Positions 35,344 to 44,411 of a DNA stretch of 64,000 bases are shown here, in pieces. Source of the DNA: Trinickia caryophylli (lineage in GTDB: Bacteria; Pseudomonadota; Gammaproteobacteria; Burkholderiales; Burkholderiaceae); the NCBI RefSeq assembly GCF_034424545.1, contig NZ_CP139970.1, positions 930,001 through 994,000 of the forward strand. The letters are read 5' to 3'. The notes beneath the pieces were generated by a model. That model was not told the DNA's origin, did no database searches, and saw nothing but the letters and a program-made list of their open reading frames with translations. The first letter of the stretch is position 1. The number at the start of each line of letters is the position of its first letter. Made by a program: the position numbers and the translations under genes.

Positions 35344-36114
35344 ATGAAAATGCTCAGATGCCGGGTGCTGGCCGTTGTTATCGCCGCGCTTCCGTCGTTG
35401 GTCCGACCTCAGCCGCCAGACATCTCCGTGTCGCCCGCCCCTTCGGCGTCGGCAGTCGAAACACAGCGTGCAACGCCGCAACGTCAGGCGGCCGAGCAGT
35501 CGCTGCGGATACTCGCCTCCCGCCCGTTGCTTAACACCGACCCCCGCAGCGGCAGCCGCATCCTGGATATCGACGATGTTCGCGCGCTTCGCGACGCGAC
35601 GATCGGCTATGGCTTCGAAGTCCACGTCGTCGACCCGAAGCGGCTGCTGGACGGCGGTTCCATCGACGCGAGCCTGATTCGAAGCGGCGTCTGGCGCTTC
35701 GCGATATTGCTCGCCGGCAAGCCGATAGGACTCATGACCGTCGCACGCATCGATGGCCGCTGGCAGATGGTCGAAGTCGGCGCTTCCACCCTCGCAAAAG
35801 ACATCGCCGACGTTGTCGGCGGCTATGCCGACGATCGCCCCGCGCCGCAAATGCGCTTCATCCGCAGCCCCCAGGCCGTCGCCGACTTCATCGAAATCAT
35901 CCCGCCGCCGACGCGCGAATCGGCTTCCGCGCGCGGCTACGTTCCGCTCCTGAGTGCGAGCGAGATGATCGATCCCGCTGCGGCATCGCTCCCCGCTGCA
36001 ACAACCGCCAAACGCGCCGCACGCACCGAACGCGAAATCATCGAAGCCTTGCGGACCAACGTTCGCCGCGGCATGCGAGAGCCGCGCTTCAACCGTCAGG
36101 AGTCCGCCCCGTGA
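35344..36114 (+). CDS. hypothetical secreted protein, first gene of the protease unit
   Basis: A 256-residue protein with a short signal-like N-terminus (MKMLRCRVLAVVIAALPSLV) and a Pro/Ala/Thr-rich stretch to about residue 55. A folded-looking region follows (residues 60-185) with alternating strands such as GVWRFAILLAGKPIGLMTVA and RWQMVEVG. The last 60 residues are basic and helical. No known domain is recognised. GGAG lies ten bases before the ATG. Its stop overlaps the GTG start of the downstream cysteine protease (GTGA), which implies coupled expression. It could be a chaperone, substrate or inhibitor of that protease, but this is only context-based. Confidence 0.75.
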   Translation: MKMLRCRVLAVVIAALPSLVRPQPPDISVSPAPSASAVETQRATPQRQAAEQSLRILASRPLLNTDPRSGSRILDIDDVRALRDATIGYGFEVHVVDPKRLLDGGSIDASLIRSGVWRFAILLAGKPIGLMTVARIDGRWQMVEVGASTLAKDIADVVGGYADDRPAPQMRFIRSPQAVADFIEIIPPPTRESASARGYVPLLSASEMIDPAAASLPAATTAKRAARTEREIIEALRTNVRRGMREPRFNRQESAP

Positions 36115-36701
36115 CCCTTTCGCCAGCCGCCCCGCTTACAGCGGGCACCCTCGTTCTCTCCCTGTTTTGCCTGCCCGCCTCGGCCGGTTCGCAACGGCTC
36201 GGCGTACCGCTCGTGCAGCAACAGCACAGCGAGTGGTGCTGGAGCGCCGATGCGAGTGCGCTCCTGGCCTTTCGCGACGTGAGCTACGCGCAATGCCGGA
36301 TCGCCAACTGGGTCGACTCCGTCGACTATGCCTGCGGTCCTTATCCGTTTTATTGGAACGATCGGGCCAACGAACCCAACTATCTTGCCGGCACCACAGG
36401 CATCTCGGGCATCTTATGGTCGCTCGGGCGACGCGACTCCCGGTACTACAGCGGCCCGCTCTCGTTCGCGGCAACTCGCGCGGCAATCGGCAGCGGCGCG
36501 CCGATCACGGTCCTCTGGAGCTGGCGCTCGGGCGGCGGGCATTTCATCGTGGTCGAGGGCTATGGCGACGACGGGACGATGCTCTATTTCATGAACCCCT
36601 GGCCCGGCGAAGGGGCCGGCTACGGCAACTACCGCTGGGTCCGCTACGGCACCGGAGACATGGGCACGCACGTGTGGTCGGAATCGTTGATCGTTTACTG
36701 A
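36111..36701 (+). CDS. papain-like cysteine protease (C39/C70-like), secreted
   Basis: A 196-residue protein with an N-terminal signal (hydrophobic segment near 9-22, likely cleavage after LPASA) and a papain-like fold. The catalytic Cys is in SEWCWSADAS (C43) with an upstream Gln cluster (QQQ, 36-38). The His is in GGGHFIVVEGYGDDG (H144) and the third residue in FMNPWPGEG (N162). The WCW and GH-x-V-V-x-GY patterns match AvrRpt2/C39-like proteases. The start is GTG, overlapping the preceding stop. Substrate unknown; an exported enzyme acting on peptides or proteins outside the cytoplasm is implied. It is probably controlled with its neighbours by the divergent LuxR protein. Confidence 0.82.
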   Translation: MTLSPAAPLTAGTLVLSLFCLPASAGSQRLGVPLVQQQHSEWCWSADASALLAFRDVSYAQCRIANWVDSVDYACGPYPFYWNDRANEPNYLAGTTGISGILWSLGRRDSRYYSGPLSFAATRAAIGSGAPITVLWSWRSGGGHFIVVEGYGDDGTMLYFMNPWPGEGAGYGNYRWVRYGTGDMGTHVWSESLIVY

Positions 36702-36824
36702 ATAGCGTGCGCAAGCGCGCGAGGCAGGGCGAATCGGGATGGCAAACGGCGCGGCATGACCTACCCTTCATGCAGGGTTCCGATCGCGCTCCCGCGAGCG
36801 CTCTGCACAACGTGGTGTCGCGCC

Positions 36825-37340
36825 ATGACTGCCGCCTTTGTTCGCCGCTTACCCGCGCCGCGTGCCCGCGGGTACTGGCTGCTCCTCCCCCTGATCGGCT
36901 CGCTGCTTTTCGCCGGAGGTTGCACCTTCACGCCGCCCGGCCGTCCATCCGCGCTGACGCTGCCGCCCCCCGCGGCCGTCAACAGTGCAACGCTCGACGA
37001 ATACCGGCTGAGCGTGGCCCGGCGCATCGTCGAGCGCAATCCCTCCTACGTCAACAAGCGTGCGCCGCAAGCGATGCTGCGCTCGCTCGTCGTCGTCGCG
37101 TTCACTGTCGATCGCGAGGGCAAGGTGGCATCTTCGTCGATTTATCGCACCAACGGCGACGACGAAGCCGAAGCGACTGCGCTCGCCACGTTGCGACGTG
37201 CCTCGCCGCTCCCGCCGCCGCCACCACGGCTGCTCAATCGGGTGGGGCAGATCGAGATTCTGGAAGACTGGCTCTTCAACGACGACGGCAAGTTCCAGTT
37301 GCGCGAGCTCGCCACGCCGCAGGCGCAGGCGCTGGACTGA
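36825..37340 (+). CDS. TonB C-terminal-domain lipoprotein
   Basis: A 171-residue protein starting MTAAFVRRLPAPRARGYWLL, with a hydrophobic segment ending in AGGC (Cys 33), a lipobox. A TonB C-terminal-like domain follows (SLVVVAFTVDREGKVASSSI, then EAEATALATLRRASPLPPPP). Classical TonB is anchored by a transmembrane helix and needs ExbBD; here the anchor appears to be lipid and no exbBD is nearby, so energy transduction is doubtful. It is 124 bases downstream of the protease gene on the same strand and may be part of the same unit. Confidence 0.75.
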   Translation: MTAAFVRRLPAPRARGYWLLLPLIGSLLFAGGCTFTPPGRPSALTLPPPAAVNSATLDEYRLSVARRIVERNPSYVNKRAPQAMLRSLVVVAFTVDREGKVASSSIYRTNGDDEAEATALATLRRASPLPPPPPRLLNRVGQIEILEDWLFNDDGKFQLRELATPQAQALD

Positions 37341-37762
37341 TGCCCTGACCCCTCGCAGCCGCAACATGCGGCGAAACCGGTTTGGCCGTGGTCTCCCGCG
37401 GCATCCGTACTCGCCAGTCGTAATCGGGTCGCTCCGCGCCCGCTACGGCCGGATGAAGTCTCGCCCACACGGCATGCGAGAAAGCAAGCCGCTATAATGC
37501 TGGCCACTTTGCCGGACCATCGGCTCATCCGGTCATGCTTGCGGCGCCGTGCTCACCCGGCCCGGCCGCGGCGAGCCCGCAACGCCCGGCCTCGCGCCAT
37601 TCATGCGCGAATTCCAGCGTGCCCATAGTCTCTCCCGCGTCGCATCGGTGCACGAACCGCCCGAACGGCGCAGCATCGCCGTACTCACGACATCGGACGC
37701 CCGAGGCGCCGCGCCGGCACGATCGCGCGGCGCCTCGGGCGCTGGACAACAAGGAGGCTCCC
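37341..37762 (+). promoter_or_regulatory. long leader region of the MHS transporter with a 17-bp perfect hairpin
   Basis: This 422-base gap has no credible gene. A TATAAT box (37493-37498) may start transcription, giving a leader of about 255 bases. Near its end a perfect 17-bp inverted repeat, 37698-37714 with 37725-37741 (arms CGCCCGAGGCGCCGCGC and its complement, 10-base loop), sits ten bases before the AAGGAGG ribosome site (37751-37757). It could regulate translation or act as an attenuator. No T-run follows, so it is not a simple terminator. Confidence 0.45.
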
Positions 37763-39082
37763 ATGCCGGCTTCGCCGTCATCATCCGCAATCGCATCCCC
37801 TTCGGGCGATGCCGCTCACACGACGAATCGCTCGCGCATCGTTTTCGCGAGCTTCATCGGTACGGCGATCGAGTTCTACGACTTCTATGTTTACGCCACC
37901 GCCGCCGCACTCGTGATCGGCCCGGTGTTCTTTCCGCACAGCTCGCCCACCGCGCAGGCACTCTCGGCATTCGTGACGTTCGGTCTCGCATTCATCGCGC
38001 GCCCCGTCGGGTCGTTCCTGTTCGGACACTTCGGGGACCGCATCGGCCGCAAGTCCACGCTCGTCGCCTCGCTGCTCGTCATGGGCCTTTCGACGACGCT
38101 GATCGGTCTCGTGCCGGGTTATGACGCGATCGGCGGCCTCGCACCGCTATTGCTTTGCATTCTGCGCCTGGGCCAGGGCATCGGCCTCGGCGGCGAATGG
38201 GGCGGCGCCGCACTGCTCGCCACCGAATATGCACCCGCCGGCCGCCGCGGCTGGTTCGGCATGTTTCCTCAGTTGGGGCCGTCGGTCGGTTTTCTCGCCT
38301 CGAACGGCCTTTTCTTCGGGCTGGCAGTGGCCCTCACCGACGAGCAGTTTCGCAGCTGGGGCTGGCGCGTGCCGTTCTTGCTGAGTGCGGTGCTCGTCGC
38401 ACTGGGCCTCTACGTCCGGCTCAAAATCGCCGAGACGCCCGCCTTCCAGGCCGCCATCGAGCGACGCGAGCGCGTGCGCGTGCCGATCGTCTCGCTCGTG
38501 TCGCACCATTGGGCACCGACGCTGCTAGGCGCGCTGGCCATGGTGGTCTGCTATACGCTTTTTTATATATCGACCGTGTTCACGCTGTCGTACGGAGTCT
38601 CGACGCTGCACTTCTCGCGCCAAAGCTTCCTCGGGCTGCTCTGCTTCGCCGTGCTCTTCATGGCCCTGGCCACGCCGCTCGCCGCCTGGGCCAGCGATCG
38701 TTTCGGCCGCAGGCCCGTGCTGATGGCCGGAATCGCCGCCGCGATCCTTTCCGGTTTCGCGATGGCGCCGCTCGTCGGCAGCGGCTCCCCGGTACTCGTC
38801 TGCCTCTTTCTGACGATCGAGTTGTTCCTCATGGGCATCACGTTCGCGCCGATGGGCGCATTGCTGCCCGAGTTGTTTCCGACGAGCGTGCGCTACACGG
38901 GAGCCGGCGTGGCCTACAACCTCGGCGGTATCCTGGGGGCGTCGGTCGCGCCTTACATTGCGCAGATGCTCGCCGCGCGCGGCGGCCTCGCGTGGGTGGG
39001 CGCCTACGTCTCGATTGCCGCCGCTGTCAGCTTGCTCGCGGTCATCGCCATGCGCGAGACGCGTGATATTTCGTTGAGTTGA
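37763..39082 (+). CDS. MFS transporter, metabolite:H+ symporter (MHS) family
   Basis: A 439-residue protein with 12 predicted membrane helices. MHS-type motifs are GTAIEFYDFYVYATAAALV at the first helix, GHFGDRIGRKSTL (loop 2-3), GIGLGGEWGGAALLATEYAP, and WASDRFGRRPVLMAG in the second half. Relatives carry small organic acids or osmolytes with protons (ShiA, KgtP, ProP types). The substrate cannot be assigned. AGGAGG lies six bases before the ATG. It is preceded by a strong leader hairpin and is convergent with opgC. Confidence 0.9.
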   Translation: MPASPSSSAIASPSGDAAHTTNRSRIVFASFIGTAIEFYDFYVYATAAALVIGPVFFPHSSPTAQALSAFVTFGLAFIARPVGSFLFGHFGDRIGRKSTLVASLLVMGLSTTLIGLVPGYDAIGGLAPLLLCILRLGQGIGLGGEWGGAALLATEYAPAGRRGWFGMFPQLGPSVGFLASNGLFFGLAVALTDEQFRSWGWRVPFLLSAVLVALGLYVRLKIAETPAFQAAIERRERVRVPIVSLVSHHWAPTLLGALAMVVCYTLFYISTVFTLSYGVSTLHFSRQSFLGLLCFAVLFMALATPLAAWASDRFGRRPVLMAGIAAAILSGFAMAPLVGSGSPVLVCLFLTIELFLMGITFAPMGALLPELFPTSVRYTGAGVAYNLGGILGASVAPYIAQMLAARGGLAWVGAYVSIAAAVSLLAVIAMRETRDISLS

Positions 39083-39173
39083 ATGGCTGCGCCCGCGCCG
39101 GCCCCGGGCCGATCCGGCGCGGCGAATTTCTTGCACGCCCGGCTTGCGCCTGGCCTTGCGCGAGTCGGTCCCC

Positions 39174-40325
39174 TCACTCGCGCTCGTACTCTCGCGCACG
39201 GCTCGATACGCAAGCCATGGCGGCCGGGACCGTTGCCGGGCGGCTGCGTGCCTTGATCCGGCTCGCCGCCTGCCCGATCAACAACAGGGCCGCGACTGCC
39301 GAAAAATCGCCGAGCAGCCGGATGGGCAGGTCGGAAAACCAGTCGTCCGCATGCACGTGCGCCAGCGCGAGTGCCGAGTCGATCGCGACCGAGACGACGG
39401 TGCCACAAACGAAACAGACGAGCCCCTGCTTGCCCACGGTCACCACACCGGGCAAACGCTGCGCGATCGTGCGCAGCCATCCCAGACGGATCGCCAGCGC
39501 GCATAGCCACGCAAGCGACAGGAAGCTGACGATGCGCACGCTCGCGAGGTTCTGCTTCATGTAGCCCGGCGTGGGATGTGTCTCGAGGCAGAGCTTGACG
39601 AAGGCAAACGTGAGCGCCACGACGAATGCGGCGCGCGTCAGCCGCCTGCCCGCGGCCGAGCCGAAAAGCGTGACCGGGACCGGATGCAACCGGCACACCA
39701 CGCCGAACACGAACATCAGTTGCCACGCGAACGGATTGAAAGGCCAGCCCCCGCCATCCACGTCCGGCAAGGCGGCACCGAGCCACGGTGCGACGAGCCA
39801 GACGACGAGGCTCGCGCTCACCGCGAGCGCGGGCGCACGACGCGCGAGCGGCACCGCTAAGGGAACGACGAGCGCGAAGAGAACGTACATCGGCAGCACG
39901 GCCGACAAGAACGGTTGCCGCCGCAACAATGCGATATCAAGCGCGGTTCGAACCGGATGATTCGCGAAAACCGGCCATGCCGTATCGTCGATCACGGGCG
40001 GAGCCGCGGGCGCCCTCGTCAGCAGCGCACCGCACGCGAGCATCAACGCGGCGGCCAGCAGATAGGCGCAGTAGATCTCCCATGCCCGTTTCGCAAAACG
40101 CCGCCTCGCGGCAGTCTCGCCGCGTTGCGCCGCGAGACGTGCGTAAGCCGCAGCCGACGCATACCCGCCCAGGAAGACGAATACCTCGGCTGCATCGCAA
40201 TAGGCATAGCTGTGCAGCATCGCGTGCTGCAGCACGCCGCCGGAAATATGATCGATCGCGATCACGATCAACACGGCGCCGCGCAAAAAGTCGACTTCGA
40301 GCGAACGCCCGGCAGGCCCACTCAT
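39174..40325 (-). CDS. OpgC family membrane acyltransferase-like protein
   Basis: A 383-residue polytopic protein (about ten helices) matching the OpgC_C family: RSLEVDFLRGAVLIVIAIDHI near the start, HSYAYCDAAEVFVFLGGYAS, and a central PMYVLFALVVPLA helix. OpgC proteins succinylate osmoregulated periplasmic glucans. No opgG/opgH are nearby, so the acceptor here is uncertain. GGGGAA precedes the ATG at 40325, which I prefer to the longer frame. Confidence 0.85.
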   Translation of the reverse strand: MSGPAGRSLEVDFLRGAVLIVIAIDHISGGVLQHAMLHSYAYCDAAEVFVFLGGYASAAAYARLAAQRGETAARRRFAKRAWEIYCAYLLAAALMLACGALLTRAPAAPPVIDDTAWPVFANHPVRTALDIALLRRQPFLSAVLPMYVLFALVVPLAVPLARRAPALAVSASLVVWLVAPWLGAALPDVDGGGWPFNPFAWQLMFVFGVVCRLHPVPVTLFGSAAGRRLTRAAFVVALTFAFVKLCLETHPTPGYMKQNLASVRIVSFLSLAWLCALAIRLGWLRTIAQRLPGVVTVGKQGLVCFVCGTVVSVAIDSALALAHVHADDWFSDLPIRLLGDFSAVAALLLIGQAASRIKARSRPATVPAAMACVSSRAREYERE

Positions 40326-40360
40326 CGATTCCCCTTGGATGGCATACAGGTTGTGACGTG

Positions 40361-40388
40361 CGGGCTCGTCGCCATCGCGACGAGCCCG
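40361..40388 (-). repeat. perfect 11-bp hairpin in the opgC leader
   Basis: CGGGCTCGTCG / CGACGAGCCCG with a 6-base loop, 36 bases upstream of the opgC start. No T-run follows on either strand. The rest of the gap 40326-40631 shows nothing recognisable. Confidence 0.6.
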
Positions 40389-40631
40389 CCGTCGTTGGTC
40401 GGTTCCGAATGCAAAAGATTCCCCGCATCCGGACATCCAACCCGTGTCGACCGGCATCCAAGCAGTCTTTGCGCCAGGGTGCATGCGATGTCCGCCCACA
40501 CGTGCTCCCTCCGCCGCCCGCGCCCGGCTCGGCGCACCGTGAAGCAGATGCGCGAGCGCGAGTGTTCTCAATCGTATTCGTTCGTTATCCGTCTTCCCGC
40601 TTCACCCAAACGTAATTTCTCCCTTCGCCGT

Positions 40632-40772
40632 TCAACGGTAGTAGTAGCCGTGATGGTGGTACTCGCCGTAATAGCCGGGACCGTAGTAGCCGCCCGCAGG
40701 CACGACCACACAACCGCCAAGCGTCGCCGCGAGCAAAACGCCTGTTATCCAGATCAACGCCGAGCGCTTCAT
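40632..40772 (-). CDS. small Tyr/Gly/His-rich lipoprotein
   Basis: A 46-residue peptide starting MKRSALIWITGVLLAATLGGC, a textbook lipoprotein signal with Cys 21. The short mature part is rich in Tyr, Gly and His (GYYGPGYYGEYHHHGYYYR). Such tiny envelope lipoproteins are common in Burkholderia; function unknown. A His cluster could bind metal, but that is speculation. Confidence 0.65.
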   Translation of the reverse strand: MKRSALIWITGVLLAATLGGCVVVPAGGYYGPGYYGEYHHHGYYYR

Positions 40773-41061
40773 TGTCTTTCTCCTGTCGTATCGATGCCGA
40801 ACGTCGAATGCGGTTCGCATCGGACTCGATTGAACATGAGGACCAATATGGCGGGCGTTGCAATTTGTAAGCGTCGACTGACCGTCCATTACAAGTGGCC
40901 GCGGCGCGCTGCCGAAGAGGCCGTGCGGCATGCCGCTCCCAAGATGTGGGGGAACGAAACGGCACAGAAGTAACACGTCTGTAATCGAGCGCGGCGGCGC
41001 GCCGGCCTGGCAGGCGCACCACTCGGCAAGGACTATAATTCGCTCTTTGCGCTTGGAAATC

Positions 41062-42474
41062 ATGCCTCGAATAACGCTCAGCTACCGCGACCCGCTGCGG
41101 CAGGCACGGCAGCTCTGGCGCCGGTACGGCGTATTCTGGCTGGGCGCGATCGCCGTCGGGCTCATCGCCGTCTTTTATGCGCGCCTCATCGATTGGGGCT
41201 ACGAGACATTTCGCGCAATGCAGCACCGGTATATATGGCTGCCGCTCATCTGGACGCCGGCAATCGGCGCCACGTGCGTCTGGCTCACACGGCGCTTTTT
41301 TCGCGGCGCCGAAGGCAGCGGCATTCCCCAGGTCATCGCCACGCTCGACGAAGGCACCTCGCGCCTGGGGCCCAGATTGCTCGGCATGCGCATCTTCGCC
41401 GGGAAAATTCTCGTTTCTTTGCTCGCGATTCTGGGCGGCTACACGATTGGGCGCGAAGGTCCGACCGTGCAGGTCGGCGCTACCCTCATGTTCAATCTGC
41501 GGCGCTTGTATCCGCGCTCTACCGCGCTGATCGAGCGGCAACTCGTGCTCGCGGGGGCCGCCGCGGGCCTGTCGGCCGCGTTCAATACACCGCTGGCAGG
41601 CGTCGTGTTCGCCATCGAGGAATTGACACGCAGTTTCGAAGCGCGCGCGAGCGGCGTGCTCATCACGGCCATCATCATCGCCGGCGTGATCGCCCTGGGG
41701 CTCAACGGCAACTACACCTACTTCGGGACGATCGACATCGGCGCGCACTTTCCGCGACTTCTGGCGGTGGCCGTCGTCGTGACAGCGCTCGTGACCGGTC
41801 TCGCCGGCGGGTTCTTCTCATGGCTGCTGCTGCATACCTCGCGCTGGCAGCCTGCCGCCGTACAGCGGCTACATCGCGAGCGGCCCGTCGTCTTCGGCGC
41901 GCTGTGCGGCCTTGCGATCGCCATCATCGGCCTCGTTTCGGGCGGCACCACCTTCGGCAGCGGCTATGCCGAAGCGCGCGGATTGCTCGACGGGCACGAG
42001 CAGCTATCGCTCTGGTACCCGCTGCTCAAGATGGCATCGATGGTGGGCTCGTATCTGCCCGGCATACCCGGCGGCATCTTCGCGCCGTCGCTCTCGATCG
42101 GTGCCGGGTTCGGCAATATTCTGCATACGCTCTTTTCGGGCATGCAATTGCCGATGCTGATCGCACTTGCCATGGTTGGCTACATGGCGGCTGTGACGCA
42201 ATCGCCGATCACGTCGTTCGTGATCGTCATGGAGATGATCAACGGCCACGCGCTCGTCATTTCGCTGATGGCCACTGCGCTCATCGCGAGCCGCGTGTCG
42301 CGCATGATCTCGCCGCCGCTTTACGAAGCGCTTTCGCACCGCTATCTGACGCCGGCGGTCGCCTCAGCCGAGCCTGAGTCGGCGCGCACGCTCGAACCAC
42401 TCTTCAAGGACGAACGCAGCGAAGGCGATGCCGGGGAAAACGATGCGCGGCGCGAAGATGCGCCGCGCCCATGA
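41062..42474 (+). CDS. ClC family chloride channel/transporter
   Basis: A 470-residue membrane protein with the ClC signatures in order: GSGIPQV (near 90), GREGPTVQVG (near 133) and GGIFAPSLSIGAGFG (near 335). A conserved Tyr-containing region occurs late in the protein. The gating/proton Glu in GREGP is present, which fits a Cl-/H+ antiporter as well as a channel. It has no C-terminal CBS domains. A TATAAT box (41034-41039) lies 22 bases upstream of the start. Confidence 0.93.
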   Translation: MPRITLSYRDPLRQARQLWRRYGVFWLGAIAVGLIAVFYARLIDWGYETFRAMQHRYIWLPLIWTPAIGATCVWLTRRFFRGAEGSGIPQVIATLDEGTSRLGPRLLGMRIFAGKILVSLLAILGGYTIGREGPTVQVGATLMFNLRRLYPRSTALIERQLVLAGAAAGLSAAFNTPLAGVVFAIEELTRSFEARASGVLITAIIIAGVIALGLNGNYTYFGTIDIGAHFPRLLAVAVVVTALVTGLAGGFFSWLLLHTSRWQPAAVQRLHRERPVVFGALCGLAIAIIGLVSGGTTFGSGYAEARGLLDGHEQLSLWYPLLKMASMVGSYLPGIPGGIFAPSLSIGAGFGNILHTLFSGMQLPMLIALAMVGYMAAVTQSPITSFVIVMEMINGHALVISLMATALIASRVSRMISPPLYEALSHRYLTPAVASAEPESARTLEPLFKDERSEGDAGENDARREDAPRP

Positions 42475-42504
42475 ACGACTCCGCGCCCCAAGCGCGGCGA
42501 ACGT

Positions 42505-42759
42505 TCAGGTTTGCGGGATCTCGATCTTGACCTCGAGCACTTCGAGGTCGTCCTGGCGCTCGAGGCTCACGCGGATATCGTCGTCGGAGATCTTCACGTA
42601 CTTCGAAATGACGGCAACGAGCTCGCGCTGCAGCGCAGGCAGATAATCGGCTGGCGGATGACCGCCCGCGCGCTCGTGCGCGATGATGAGCTGCAGGCGC
42701 TCTTTGGCGACCGCCGCAGACTTCTTTTTCTCGCCGAGCAAAAACGAAAGAATCGACAT
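42505..42759 (-). CDS. minE: cell division topological specificity factor MinE
   Basis: An 84-residue Min[26 protein letters not shown], with the MinD-activating helix near residues 12-31 and the dimerisation domain after. It releases MinD from the membrane to drive pole-to-pole oscillation. It is 12 bases downstream of minD. Confidence 0.97.
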   Translation of the reverse strand: MSILSFLLGEKKKSAAVAKERLQLIIAHERAGGHPPADYLPALQRELVAVISKYVKISDDDIRVSLERQDDLEVLEVKIEIPQT

Positions 42760-42771
42760 GGGTGCCCCTCC

Positions 42772-43587
42772 TTACCGGTTTCCAAAGAGGCGCTGCAACA
42801 GCCCCGGCTTTTGGTAATCGGTAAAGCGCAGCGTCTTTTCCTCGCCGAGGAAGCGCGAAACGACGTCCTTGTAGGCTTCGGCAACGTCCGTGCCGTCCAT
42901 GTGCACGGCGGGCAGACCTTGATTCGACGCATGCAGAACGGCTTCCGACTCGGGGACGACGCCGATCAGCTCGATACGCAAGATCTCCTGGATATCCGAG
43001 AGCGAGAGCATCTCGCCTTCGCTCACGCGCTTGGGGTTGTAGCGCGTGATGAGCAGATGTTCCTTGATGGGCTCCTTGCCTTCGATCGCCCGCTTCGTCT
43101 TCGACGAAAGGATGCCGAGAATGCGATCGGAGTCCCGCACCGACGACACTTCGGGATTCGTCACGACGAGCGCCTCGTCGGCAAAATGCATCGCGAGCAA
43201 CGCGCCGGATTCGATGCCGGCCGGCGAATCGCAGACGATGTAATCGAAGCCCATGCCCGCGAGATCGTTCATGACCTTTTCCACGCCTTCGAGCGTGAGG
43301 GCATCCTTGTCACGCGTTTGCGAAGCCGGCAGGACGAAGAGGGTCTCGCACTTCTTGTCCTTGATGAGCGCCTGATTGAGATTGGCCTCGCCCTGGATCA
43401 CGTTGATGAAGTCGTACACCACGCGGCGCTCGCAGCCCATGATCAGGTCGAGGTTGCGCAGGCCGACGTCGAAGTCGATCACGACTGTCTTGTGTCCGCG
43501 CAGCGCGAGACCCGACGCGAAGCTTGCGCTCGTGGTGGTTTTGCCCACGCCGCCCTTGCCCGAAGTCACAACAACGATTTTTGCCAT
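42772..43587 (-). CDS. minD: septum-site determining ATPase MinD
   Basis: A 271-residue ParA/MinD ATPase. The deviant Walker A motif SGKGGVGKTT is at residues 8-17 and DSPAGIE is the Walker B region. A C-terminal amphipathic membrane-targeting helix ends the protein (KPGLLQRLFGNR). It recruits MinC to the membrane to block polar septa. Confidence 0.98.
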   Translation of the reverse strand: MAKIVVVTSGKGGVGKTTTSASFASGLALRGHKTVVIDFDVGLRNLDLIMGCERRVVYDFINVIQGEANLNQALIKDKKCETLFVLPASQTRDKDALTLEGVEKVMNDLAGMGFDYIVCDSPAGIESGALLAMHFADEALVVTNPEVSSVRDSDRILGILSSKTKRAIEGKEPIKEHLLITRYNPKRVSEGEMLSLSDIQEILRIELIGVVPESEAVLHASNQGLPAVHMDGTDVAEAYKDVVSRFLGEEKTLRFTDYQKPGLLQRLFGNR

Positions 43588-43655
43588 TTCCCCTTACCCT
43601 GTGTTCGTCAGATGATGTTCGCGGCGGCCGGCGTACGGCGGCACGCTCGTGCGGC

Positions 43656-44411
43656 TCACGTGAGCCGCAGCGGTTCGATGATCAGTTTTTCGTCGGCCAG
43701 CCGAATTTGCACGGATTTGCCGATCACGTCAGCCGGGAGCGGGTTTTCCGTCGTGCGATAGATGCCCGCAATCGAAATCAGTTCCGGCTCGCAGCAGGTG
43801 CTGAAGATGCGCGCGTCGTGATTGCCGTGCACGCCCGCCAGCGCCCGCCCGCGCAAAGGCGCATAGACATGGATGTTGCCTTCCGCGATCACCTCGGCAC
43901 CATAGCTGACCACGCCGAGCACGATGAGATCACCCTTCGCATAAACCTGCTGCCCCGAGCGCAACGGCTTGTCGACGATGAGCGTGGACGGCACGCCTTG
44001 CGCCCGCGCGGCCGACCCTTGCTCGATCACGGCTGCGGCCGGCTTCGATTCCACCGCTTGGGCGGCGTTTTCCGCCTTTGTCGAGCCGGCACGCCGGTCG
44101 CGCGCCTCGAGCAGCGGCAAGCCCGCTTCCTGAGCCCACGATGTCTGATGCGGTGCCGCGATAACGCCGAGCGCCCGCATGCGCACGCTCTCGAGCAGGC
44201 TCGCGATATCGGCCGGCGACACCCGCTCGTCTTCGCCGAGCCGGCGCAGATCCACGGCGACGACATCGCCCGCGAAAAATTCGGGCGTTGCCTCGAAGCG
44301 CCGCGTAAGCTCGCCCTTTAACGCATCGAGGTCGGTCGTCTTGACGACGAACAGGAGCGTATCGACGGAGCCGCTGCGTAGTTCGAAGAATGGCGATTTA
44401 TTCAGCGACAT
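43656..44411 (-). CDS. minC: septum-site inhibitor MinC
   Basis: A 251-residue MinC with an N-terminal FtsZ-inhibiting domain ([18 protein letters not shown]) and a C-terminal beta-helix that binds MinD ([36 protein letters not shown]). A variable linker (about residues 115-145) joins them. It is the first gene of minCDE. The start at 44411 is preferred to a longer frame. TAAAAT upstream (44438-44443 region, minus strand) may be the -10. The 44412-44710 gap shows nothing else. Confidence 0.96.
   Translation of the reverse strand: MSLNKSPFFELRSGSVDTLLFVVKTTDLDALKGELTRRFEATPEFFAGDVVAVDLRRLGEDERVSPADIASLLESVRMRALGVIAAPHQTSWAQEAGLPLLEARDRRAGSTKAENAAQAVESKPAAAVIEQGSAARAQGVPSTLIVDKPLRSGQQVYAKGDLIVLGVVSYGAEVIAEGNIHVYAPLRGRALAGVHGNHDARIFSTCCEPELISIAGIYRTTENPLPADVIGKSVQIRLADEKLIIEPLRLT

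Noticed and set aside
42445..42468. Hairpin at the end of the ClC gene as a terminator
   Set aside because: It lies within the coding sequence and has no T-run.
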